Shown piece after piece: positions 16,367 through 23,594 of a stretch of DNA of 36,470 nucleotides. Every line of letters begins with the position of its first letter. Within the stretch, counting starts at the first letter, position 1. This DNA comes from JABJMC01 sp964473745 (GTDB lineage Bacteria > Patescibacteriota > Gracilibacteria > UBA1369 > UBA12473): assembly GCA_964473745.1 (NCBI GenBank), contig CAYYQE010000014.1, positions 1-36,470 of the forward strand. Direction: 5' to 3'. The notes beneath the pieces were generated by a model. That model was given only the letters and a program-made list of their open reading frames with translations, was not told the DNA's origin and ran no database searches. The translations under genes and the position numbers were made by a program.

Positions 16367-17251
16367 CTACCATCCTCTGTCCGCATATTTAACATCAAGT
16401 TCAGAAATCTCCAAACTATCCATTGCTTCGCCAAGATTTTCTGACACCCTAGCTATGACAGCTGGATCATCGTAATGAAGGGTCGCTTCAACAATAGCCC
16501 GGGCTCGTTTGGCGGGATCACTTGATTTAAAAATCCCAGAACCAACAAAAACTCCATCACAACCAAGTTGTATCATCATGGCCGCATCTGCTGGGGTCGC
16601 GAGGCCTCCAGCTGCAAAGTTCACTACTGGTAGCCGGCCTAGTTTTTTAACATTTTTTACAAGCTCTACTGGTACGCGCATTTCTTTGGCCGCTTTTTTT
16701 AATTGGGCCTCGTTCATTTTAGCGAGAGCTTTAATTCCACCATCAATTACGCGCCAGTGACGCACTGCTTCGATAACATTTCCAGTGCCCGCTTCGCCTT
16801 TGGTACGAATCATGGCGGCGCCCTCGTTAACTCGGCGTAGAGCCTCTCCTAGGTTTGTGGCGCCGCACACAAACGGCACCTTAAAATCGCTTTTGTCCAC
16901 GTGCAAATCAGGATCAGCAGGGGTCAAAACTTCGCTTTCATCAATATAATCAACTCCTAGTGATTCCAAAACTTGTGCTTCTACAAAATGCCCAATGCGC
17001 ACTTTTGCCATTACCGGGATGGAAACAGCTTTCATAATTCCCTTAATCATTTTTGGATCAGACATACGCGCCACGCCACCGTCTTTGCGAATGTCAGATG
17101 GCACACGCTCTAGGGCCATTACAGCCACCGCTCCTGCTTTTTCAGCAATTATTGCTTGCTCCGGAGTAACCACATCCATAATCACTCCCCCTTTTAGCAT
17201 TTGGGCGAGCCCTTTCTTGAGTTTGCGAGTGTTTTGCTTTTTTGCCGGCAT
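16367..17251 (-). CDS. pdxS: Pyridoxal 5'-phosphate synthase subunit PdxS
   Basis: PdxS builds PLP from ribose 5-phosphate, glyceraldehyde 3-phosphate and ammonia supplied by PdxT. The 294-residue TIM-barrel protein has Asp26 in GGVIMDVV, Lys83 in VMAKVRIGHF (the Schiff-base lysine), the conserved ERVPSDIR, YIDESEVLTPAD, IRTKGEAGTGNV and VNFAAGGLATPADAAMM. Length matches the family. It lies 164 bp downstream of carB and 29 bp upstream of the TrmB-type regulator. PdxT is in a separate operon. Confidence 0.98.
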   Translation of the reverse strand: MPAKKQNTRKLKKGLAQMLKGGVIMDVVTPEQAIIAEKAGAVAVMALERVPSDIRKDGGVARMSDPKMIKGIMKAVSIPVMAKVRIGHFVEAQVLESLGVDYIDESEVLTPADPDLHVDKSDFKVPFVCGATNLGEALRRVNEGAAMIRTKGEAGTGNVIEAVRHWRVIDGGIKALAKMNEAQLKKAAKEMRVPVELVKNVKKLGRLPVVNFAAGGLATPADAAMMIQLGCDGVFVGSGIFKSSDPAKRARAIVEATLHYDDPAVIARVSENLGEAMDSLEISELDVKYADRGW

Positions 17252-17380
17252 ATTTTAGGAATTTAAGTCTATAAATTTTGGTGCCACTTAAGGCCGCGCG
17301 CTTGATTGTACACTGGCTAGGGGCTCATGGTCGAGCAAATAGTGTTGTTAAATTTTATTGGCTAAGTTACAGGCTAAAAT

Positions 17381-17412
17381 CTACTCCCGGGAGTGAATTG
17401 TTATCTGTAAAA
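17381..17412 (+). repeat. Palindromic element, copy 2
   Basis: A 12-bp palindrome, ACTCCCGGGAGT (17383-17394), is followed by a tail ending ATCTGTAAAA. It matches the element at 9552-9583 in layout: the palindrome differs by a paired C-to-T and G-to-A change that keeps the symmetry, and the tail GTGAAT...CTGTAAAA is shared. Here it lies just past the 3' end of carB, in the 164-bp gap to pdxS. I see nothing else in that gap. Confidence 0.5.
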
Positions 17413-17415
17413 CCG

Positions 17416-20400
17416 TTAAAAATAGCTATCCCAAGACTCAATTCGAAGGTTGTTGATGGTGTCCTTTTTCATGCACTCCACAATTAATTTGGAGACTTGA
17501 ACATTAGTAACAAGCGGGACATTTAGGTCAATGGTACGGCGGCGAATTTGGTAGCCAACAGTTTCTTCTTCGTGACTGTAGTTTTGAGGAATATTAATAA
17601 CAAAATCTACTTTTCCTTCGTCGATCACATCAAGAACTGTTTCGCCGGGTTCGCCAATTTTGTGAACCATATGATTGCGGACTCCATGCGAAGAAAGGAA
17701 GTCGCTAGTTCCGCCAGTAGCGTAAATATCATAGCCATTAACATGCAACCATTGGATGGCATCCAGCATATCGGCTTTGTCTTCCACGCGGCCAATACTG
17801 ACCAAAACGCTTTTTTGCGGGAGACGGAAGCCCACGGAAATCATGGCTTTTAAGAAAGCCTCGTGAATGTCTGCTCCAAAGCAAGCTACTTCTCCAGTGG
17901 AGGCCATTTCTACGCCGAGCATGGGGTCGGCGCCCTTAAGTCTGGAAAAAGAAAACTGCGGGGCTTTTACGCCGACATGATCAAGCGTCAAAGTACGGTA
18001 AGTTTCGCGCCGATCAGTGGGGTCTTCTACTTTTCCAAGCATGGCGCGCGTCGCGATTTTGATAAAATTATGACCGGTAACTTTGGAAGAAAACGGGAAG
18101 CTACGACTAGAACGCAAATTGCATTCAATAACTTTTACGTCGTTATTTTTCGCTAAAAATTGGATGTTAAATGGGCCGGTTATGTTTAGACTTTTTGCAA
18201 TATCACGGGTTATATGGCGGATTCTTCGGATGGTTTCTAAATAAAGTTTTTGAGGGGGCAACACAATCGTTGCGTCACCAGAATGGACTCCAGCATTTTC
18301 AACGTGCTCGGCAATTGCATAAATTACCAATTCTCCTTTGTGCGCCACCGCATCAATCTCAATTTCTTTGGCTCCAATTTCAAATTTGCTTACCACAACT
18401 GGCGCCTCTACCGAAATCCTAGCGGCTTTCGCTAAGTAGTTTTCAAGTGTTGCGCGGTTCGGCGCCACCCGCATCGCAGCTCCGGAAAGCACATAAGATG
18501 GGCGCACCAAAACCGGATATCCAACCTCATCAGCAAACTTGTAAGCATCACTAACATCCGCAAATTCCTTCCATTTTGGTTGATCAATTTTAAGTGAATC
18601 CATCAGCGCCGAGAACTTGTCACGGCTTTCCGCCCGGTCAATATCCATTGGAGAAGTTCCAAAAACTTTCACTTTGTTTTTGTGCAATTTCATGGCCAGG
18701 GTGCTTGGGATTTGCCCTCCCATAGAAATCATCACCCCATCAGGATTTTCTTTTTCATAAATATCTAGGACACGCTCCAACGAGAGCTCATCAAAATAAA
18801 GCTTGTCGCAAATATCATAATCAGTCGAAACAGTTTCCGGATTGTAATTAAGCATAATCGTTTCAAAATTCTCTTCCCCAAAAGTGTTAATTGCATTCAC
18901 ACAGCACCAATCAAACTCCACCGACGAACCAATACAATACGCTCCCGAGCCCAAAACCATGGCTTTTTTGCGCTTTCCGCCAAACGTCACGTCGTCTTCG
19001 GTGCCGTGGTAAGTAAGGTACAAATAATTGGTAGTTGCCGGCCATTCTGCGGCCAAAGTGTCGATTTGTTTAACCACGGGCATAATACCTAGACGTTTAC
19101 GCGCCGCGCGAACCTCGAGCTCTTTCATACCTGTAAAGTCCCCAATTTGGTGATCAGAGTAGCCGGCCTGTTTCGCGCGGCGCACCAAACTCCCCTCCAT
19201 TTTTTTCGATTTCTTCAATTCCTCCGAAATATCCACAATATTTTTCAACTTATCCAAAAACCACAAATCAATTCCCGATAACTTATGAATTTTTTCCGTA
19301 GTCCATCCTTTATGAAGCGCTTCGGCAATCGCCAACATCCGACGCGGCGTCGGCACCGAAATCGCCTCTTCTAATCCATTCCCTCGAAAATCCACTGACT
19401 CATTCGCTACCAATCCGTGCAGCCCAATTTGCAACATACGCAAACCTTTTTGCATCACCTCTTCAAAACTTCGACCCAGCGCCATAATTTCCCCCACGGA
19501 TTTCATTTCCGTGGTAATTTCCCACGAAACTTTTCTAAATTTATCTAAATCCCAACGCGGAATTTTCAAAGCCAAATAATCCAAAGCCGGCTCAAAACAA
19601 GCCGTTGTCGTACCTGTTACCGAGTTTTTTAATTCCGGCAACGAATAACCCAGCGCCAATTTAGCAGCCACGTGCGCCAAGGGATAACCCGTTGCTTTAG
19701 ACGCCAACGCGGACGACCGCGAAAGCCGGGCATTTACCTCAATCACCCGGTAATCATCGGAATGCGGATCCAACGCATATTGAATATTACATTCTCCAAT
19801 TATTCCTAAATGACGAATCGTTTTAATCCCAATTTCGCGTAATTTATGATATTCGTGATTATTCAAAGTCTGCGACGGCGCCACCACAATACTTTCCCCA
19901 GTATGAACTCCCATCGGATCGATATTCTCCATATTACAAACCGTAATGCAGTTGTCATAAGCATCCCGCACCACTTCGTATTCCACTTCTTTCCAACCTT
20001 TTAAATTTTCTTCCACCAAAACTTGCGGACTAAAAGCAAAAGCAGTTTTTAACATTTCATGCATTTCTTTTTCATTTTTCGCTTCCCCCGAACCTTTGCC
20101 TCCAAGTGCAAACGCGGCCCGCATAATCACCGGATAACCAATTTTTTTAGCCGCTTTAAGACCCTCTTCCATTGTCACGCACGAGTAACTTAACGGGCTT
20201 TTAACATCAATTTTTTGAAGTTCTTTTTTAAACAATTCACGATCTTCAGTATTTTCAATCGTTTTAACTGGTGTCCCTAACACTTGCACGCCATATTTCT
20301 TTAAAACCCCGCTTTTATTAAGCTCTACCCCGCAGTTCAAGGCCGTTTGCCCACCAAATGAAAGTAACAAAGCATCTGGCTTCTCTTTTTTAATCACCTC

Positions 20401-20631
20401 TTCCGTAAATTTCGGATTCACGGGCAAAAAATAAATTTTATCCGCCAACCCTTCCGATGTTTGATTAGTCGCAATATTCGGATTTATCAAAACAGTTTTC
20501 ACTTTTTCCTCCTGCATCGCCTTTATCGCTTGTGATCCAGAATAATCAAATTCCCCAGCCTCCCCGATTTTGAGTGCTCCTGAACCGAGGATTAACACTT
20601 TCTTTGGCTTGAGGTGTGTAGGTAAAGTCAT
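17416..20631 (-). CDS. carB: Carbamoyl-phosphate synthase large subunit
   Basis: CarB makes carbamoyl phosphate from bicarbonate, ATP and ammonia, for pyrimidines and arginine. The 1071-residue protein has the full architecture: two homologous ATP-grasp halves (first about 1-545, starting VLILGSGALKIGEAGEFDYSG; second from about 550, starting MVLGSGAYCIGSSVEFDW) and a C-terminal MGS-like regulatory domain (VLVSIGRVEDKADMLDA, then DIYATGGTSDFLSSHGV). Length is normal. The small subunit gene carA is not in the window. CarB is divergent from the unknown gene cluster starting at 20745. Confidence 0.98.
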   Translation of the reverse strand: MTLPTHLKPKKVLILGSGALKIGEAGEFDYSGSQAIKAMQEEKVKTVLINPNIATNQTSEGLADKIYFLPVNPKFTEEVIKKEKPDALLLSFGGQTALNCGVELNKSGVLKKYGVQVLGTPVKTIENTEDRELFKKELQKIDVKSPLSYSCVTMEEGLKAAKKIGYPVIMRAAFALGGKGSGEAKNEKEMHEMLKTAFAFSPQVLVEENLKGWKEVEYEVVRDAYDNCITVCNMENIDPMGVHTGESIVVAPSQTLNNHEYHKLREIGIKTIRHLGIIGECNIQYALDPHSDDYRVIEVNARLSRSSALASKATGYPLAHVAAKLALGYSLPELKNSVTGTTTACFEPALDYLALKIPRWDLDKFRKVSWEITTEMKSVGEIMALGRSFEEVMQKGLRMLQIGLHGLVANESVDFRGNGLEEAISVPTPRRMLAIAEALHKGWTTEKIHKLSGIDLWFLDKLKNIVDISEELKKSKKMEGSLVRRAKQAGYSDHQIGDFTGMKELEVRAARKRLGIMPVVKQIDTLAAEWPATTNYLYLTYHGTEDDVTFGGKRKKAMVLGSGAYCIGSSVEFDWCCVNAINTFGEENFETIMLNYNPETVSTDYDICDKLYFDELSLERVLDIYEKENPDGVMISMGGQIPSTLAMKLHKNKVKVFGTSPMDIDRAESRDKFSALMDSLKIDQPKWKEFADVSDAYKFADEVGYPVLVRPSYVLSGAAMRVAPNRATLENYLAKAARISVEAPVVVSKFEIGAKEIEIDAVAHKGELVIYAIAEHVENAGVHSGDATIVLPPQKLYLETIRRIRHITRDIAKSLNITGPFNIQFLAKNNDVKVIECNLRSSRSFPFSSKVTGHNFIKIATRAMLGKVEDPTDRRETYRTLTLDHVGVKAPQFSFSRLKGADPMLGVEMASTGEVACFGADIHEAFLKAMISVGFRLPQKSVLVSIGRVEDKADMLDAIQWLHVNGYDIYATGGTSDFLSSHGVRNHMVHKIGEPGETVLDVIDEGKVDFVINIPQNYSHEEETVGYQIRRRTIDLNVPLVTNVQVSKLIVECMKKDTINNLRIESWDSYF

Positions 20632-20642
20632 TTCTGCGCGTG

Positions 20643-20648
20643 ATTATA
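20643..20648 (-). promoter_or_regulatory. -10 element of carB
   Basis: A perfect TATAAT on the minus strand ends 11 bp before the carB ATG, with only a weak -35. Transcription would start about 5 nt before the start codon, a nearly leaderless mRNA. Confidence 0.45.
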
Positions 20649-20688
20649 ACTGATCTGGCCGGAAAATCCAGAAAACCCCATTTCTTTC

Positions 20689-20716
20689 TTGACAAAATTT
20701 TATAAAATGATAGAAT
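20689..20716 (+). promoter_or_regulatory. Promoter of the 20745-23017 unknown cluster
   Basis: Perfect -35 TTGACA (20689-20694), 16-bp spacer, -10 TAGAAT (20711-20716) with TGA before it as an extended -10. The predicted leader before ATG 20745 is about 20 nt. Confidence 0.75.
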
Positions 20717-20744
20717 CACGACCAATATTTAACAAAATCAATTC

Positions 20745-21395
20745 ATGGATGTTCCTTTAGGAACGTCCACCCCACAAAGCCCCGAAGTTCTCGCTTCTCA
20801 AGTTGCTAAGTTGAGGCAAGAATTCCCTTTGCTAAACAGTTTGCAAGTTACTCGTAATCCAGAAGGGGATCAAGAAGGTAAATTAAAATTTACAATTGCT
20901 ATCCCTAGTGATGCAGGCGCAGTCCTAGCGGTAAGAAGCATCATTTCTGCGGCATTTAGTAAACCAGGCTTTGAAAGAATCCAAACAGAGGAAATTAGCT
21001 ACGATGTTGAGTTTCTCGCTCCACAGGATCTTTTCGAATCTTGCGAAGCTTCTGAGTTAGAATTGTCAATCGCCGCCCTTAACCAACAAGCCCAAGCCTT
21101 AGCTGAATCACAAGCTTTAGGGGCTTACGAAAGGATTCTTGCCCTAGTTCAGCCCGCTATGGAAGCAGCCGTCATCAGGACTGGAGCTCCAGCACTATTA
21201 GGTGACGTTACAATATTTGCTCAGAATGGTGAATATCGGGCTAGGGGACAAGCCGCTTTTTTAAATGAAGCGCAAAGACAAGCCATAAAAAAAGCACATC
21301 CATCTTGGCAAGTGCATTCAATTCCTCCTCGTGTTAGCCCCGACCAGAAAGTTGATAGCCTGATAGTTTTTCCTATTAGCTCTTTGGCGCAATAA
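20745..21395 (+). CDS. Protein of unknown function, first of a four-gene cluster
   Basis: A 216-residue soluble protein with a Pro/Ser-rich N-terminus (MDVPLGTSTPQSPE), no signal peptide and no membrane segment. Two alpha/beta parts are visible: an N-terminal one (LRQEFPLLNSLQVTR ... LKFTIAIP) and a C-terminal one (VTIFAQNGEYRARG, a helix, HPSWQVHSIP, LIVFPI), joined by a Gln/Ala/Leu-rich helical stretch at about 105-140. I do not recognise the family. The helix-Pro-strand pattern is similar to the C-terminal part of the next gene. It has a strong promoter of its own and is followed 24 bp later by the next gene. Confidence 0.7.
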   Translation: MDVPLGTSTPQSPEVLASQVAKLRQEFPLLNSLQVTRNPEGDQEGKLKFTIAIPSDAGAVLAVRSIISAAFSKPGFERIQTEEISYDVEFLAPQDLFESCEASELELSIAALNQQAQALAESQALGAYERILALVQPAMEAAVIRTGAPALLGDVTIFAQNGEYRARGQAAFLNEAQRQAIKKAHPSWQVHSIPPRVSPDQKVDSLIVFPISSLAQ

Positions 21396-21419
21396 CAATC
21401 AAATTTAACTTTAATAACT

Positions 21420-22268
21420 ATGCAGAATCCTGATCAAACCCCCGATGGTTTACAATTTTTAACCACTGAGCAATTGAGGGCTCTCCCGAATCACGCCTTA
21501 GCAGTAGTGGTAAAAGAATTACTTTTATCCGAAGAGGGTTTGACCACGGAACCCGGGCTTGCCAGAGAAGAGCAAATTAAACAAAACCAATTCCAACGAA
21601 AAGAATTAGGGCCAGTTTTAGATGACAAGGCTTATGATCATGTTGAGGAGGTTATTGGAGCCGCCGGATTTACACCAACCCTTTATAGTTGTTGGTGGGA
21701 CGATAACAGAAAAACATACATAGTATCTGTGTTAATAGATGCGCAGACACCAGGATATATCCCTACTGAAGATCTAGACAAAATCCCATTAGACTATGTC
21801 TCAATGCGACAACATCATCAAAGGCAAGCGAATTTTGCCGTTCCTTTATCTGCTTTTTTGCCTTTGTCTGAAGATATTCAATCCCCAACTTCTGTAGCTC
21901 AATTAGAACAAAGAGCCATTACATTTGAAGATGAAAAACTCGCCGCCGCCATTTCAGAAAGAACAGCTCAAATAGAGCAACTCACTGCGGAAACAGCAGC
22001 TCTTTTAAAATTAGGTGAAGATCGAGCATTTGGAAAAATCAAAGAGTTAGCAGCTGATTTAGATTCAAATACAACAGCGGTCACTAGACTTTCTTTAGAT
22101 AACAAAAAAGTAATAGTAATAATAGATCCTAAGCCCGGAGTTTTGATAAGGTGGCCTCATGCTTTGCTCAGAAGGTTAAAGGCCTTGCTCCCAGGTTGCA
22201 AGGTAGAAAGAATAGGATTAGAAGACTCCATAAAAGTAACTGCTCCAATTGTTGATGTGCTAAAATAA
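21420..22268 (+). CDS. Protein of unknown function, second of the cluster
   Basis: A 282-residue soluble protein, family not recognised. It has an N-terminal disordered start (MQNPDQTPDGLQF), a helical region, a strand-rich part around YSCWWDDNRKTYIVSVLID, a coiled-coil-like helix at about 180-215 (ISERTAQIEQLTAETAALLK), and a C-terminal alpha/beta unit (KKVIVIIDPKPG, a basic helix LLRRLKALLPG, CKVERIG). It follows the previous gene by 24 bp and is probably co-transcribed. The similar C-terminal unit in both suggests related domains, which only a structure comparison could show. Confidence 0.68.
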   Translation: MQNPDQTPDGLQFLTTEQLRALPNHALAVVVKELLLSEEGLTTEPGLAREEQIKQNQFQRKELGPVLDDKAYDHVEEVIGAAGFTPTLYSCWWDDNRKTYIVSVLIDAQTPGYIPTEDLDKIPLDYVSMRQHHQRQANFAVPLSAFLPLSEDIQSPTSVAQLEQRAITFEDEKLAAAISERTAQIEQLTAETAALLKLGEDRAFGKIKELAADLDSNTTAVTRLSLDNKKVIVIIDPKPGVLIRWPHALLRRLKALLPGCKVERIGLEDSIKVTAPIVDVLK

Positions 22269-22282
22269 TCATCTTAAAACTT

Positions 22283-22288
22283 TATAAT
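22283..22288 (+). promoter_or_regulatory. Possible -10 before the Tat-signal gene
   Basis: TATAAT ends 9 bp before ATG 22298 in AT-rich DNA, without a clear -35. It may be an internal promoter giving a leaderless transcript, or chance in an AT-rich gap. Confidence 0.25.
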
Positions 22289-22297
22289 CTTAAAAAT

Positions 22298-23017
22298 ATG
22301 AAGCCACTAGGAATCCCAACAGGCGCCTCCGAAGAAGTCGCCACCAATCAGCCAGATGATCCCAGTCGTCGCACGTTTATTACGCAGGTTAGCGCGCTTT
22401 TAGCGACAGCTGCCTTAGCGACAACCGCCTCAGCGAATGTCCCTGGTCTATCTCGTGTCGTCGAAGAAGCTGAAACACCCCAAAGTGCGGCTAAGCGCGT
22501 AGAGCTTATGAAAGCCTCGGCTTTTGATGCTTGGGCTTACTCAGACAATCCAAGCGTCCCACCAAATGTCCCGGGCCCAGAACTTCTTTCCCCGGAATTT
22601 TTAGAAAAATATGGCATTACCCCCAAAGGAGAACCAATTGGCCCTTTTGTGCGCACCACAGCCATACGAGGAGTTAACCCCACCGATGAAATCCCAATGA
22701 GTCAGCCGGTTAGCGTTGATCAACAAATAAGTTTTATGTTTACGGTTTTTGTTCCCAAGGGGCAAAAAGGAACCGTTAATGTTACGTGGGAATGTGATGG
22801 GAATGTTTATCAAACCCCAGCTGGCAAAGACCCCCTCCGCATCGATGCTCACGATCTTGGCACGGCTAGTTCAAGCAATGGTTATCGACTTCACGACACT
22901 GCCACGTTCCCCAATTCCGGAACCTGGGAAGCAACTATAACTATGGATGTCGAAACAGACGATCAAGAAGGATCCCGAACCATAGAGCTCGGTAGTTTTG
23001 AAGTGGTGGCACAATAA
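22298..23017 (+). CDS. Exported protein with twin-arginine signal, unknown function
   Basis: A 239-residue protein with a long polar n-region, then the twin-arginine motif SRRTFIT at about 23-29, a hydrophobic core SALLATAALATTASA and a likely cleavage after an AxA-type site (about 47). This suggests export in folded form by the Tat system. The mature part is strand-rich (VSVDQQISFMFTVFVPKG, GTVNVTWECDGNVYQT, SGTWEATITMDVETD), like a beta-sandwich of an immunoglobulin or cupredoxin-like shape, though no copper-site motif is evident. Third in the unknown cluster; an intrinsic terminator follows at 23040-23070. No Tat translocase gene is in the window. Confidence 0.75.
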   Translation: MKPLGIPTGASEEVATNQPDDPSRRTFITQVSALLATAALATTASANVPGLSRVVEEAETPQSAAKRVELMKASAFDAWAYSDNPSVPPNVPGPELLSPEFLEKYGITPKGEPIGPFVRTTAIRGVNPTDEIPMSQPVSVDQQISFMFTVFVPKGQKGTVNVTWECDGNVYQTPAGKDPLRIDAHDLGTASSSNGYRLHDTATFPNSGTWEATITMDVETDDQEGSRTIELGSFEVVAQ

Positions 23018-23028
23018 AGTTATCCCAA

Positions 23029-23056
23029 TTGACAAAACCAAAGGAGGTCATATATC
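23029..23056 (+). promoter_or_regulatory. Promoter of the 23088 gene, overlapping a terminator
   Basis: TTGACA (23029-23034), 16-bp spacer, TATATC (23051-23056). The -10 sits in the loop of the terminator hairpin at 23040-23070. The predicted leader before ATG 23088 is about 25 nt. Confidence 0.5.
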
Positions 23057-23070
23057 GTGATCTCCTTTTT
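23040..23070 (+). terminator. Intrinsic terminator after the Tat-signal gene
   Basis: An 11-bp stem, AAAGGAGGTCA pairing with TGATCTCCTTT (one G-U pair), a 7-nt loop TATATCG, and a T-run at its 3' base. It closes the 20745-23017 transcription unit. It is the clearest terminator in the window. Confidence 0.75.
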
Positions 23071-23087
23071 AAATAATCACCCACCCC

Positions 23088-23594
23088 ATGAGTGAAACAA
23101 TACCAGTCGACCTTCGGGCCCCGAAAACTCCAGGCGAACTTTTAACGCGCCTCACCACTGCCAAAGACGCCCACGCTGCCGCTGAAACGGGATTAAGCGA
23201 AGCTGTTGCCGAAGCTCGGCCAGTGGTTATTACTTGGATGATCACGCAATTGCAAACCATGTTCCCTGGGAAGGAAGTTCTCCCCATCCCTAGTGAAAGT
23301 AAAGCCTGGGACAAGCCTGGGTTTGGAATTGGAGTTCTTGGTGTAGGCGGAGAAGAAGTTGTCGCTCAGGCCGAACAACTCGGCGTAACGTATCACAGCT
23401 CAGGCGGAATTATTGTAAATCAGACGGTTTTAGGTGCCCTAGAAATGATGAACGATCCAAACTTTGTTCTCACCTTAGTCTCAAACGAGCACCGCGACGA
23501 CGAACCTAGTGAAAACTCCGAAGATTTAGTAGTCGAAATTGAGCAAACCGGAGATCGGTTTATGGAGCTTGAGCTTGACCAAGACCAAGACTAA
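23088..23594 (+). CDS. Protein of unknown function, fourth of the cluster
   Basis: A 168-residue acidic soluble protein without signal or membrane segment, family not recognised. Residues about 20-60 form an Ala-rich helix, followed by FPGKEVLPIP, a Gly-rich alpha/beta region (GFGIGVLGVGGEEVVAQAEQ) and a very acidic tail (ELELDQDQD). It has its own promoter and is separated from the Tat-signal gene by a terminator. Its stop overlaps that of the convergent comM gene by 4 bp. Confidence 0.68.
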   Translation: MSETIPVDLRAPKTPGELLTRLTTAKDAHAAAETGLSEAVAEARPVVITWMITQLQTMFPGKEVLPIPSESKAWDKPGFGIGVLGVGGEEVVAQAEQLGVTYHSSGGIIVNQTVLGALEMMNDPNFVLTLVSNEHRDDEPSENSEDLVVEIEQTGDRFMELELDQDQD

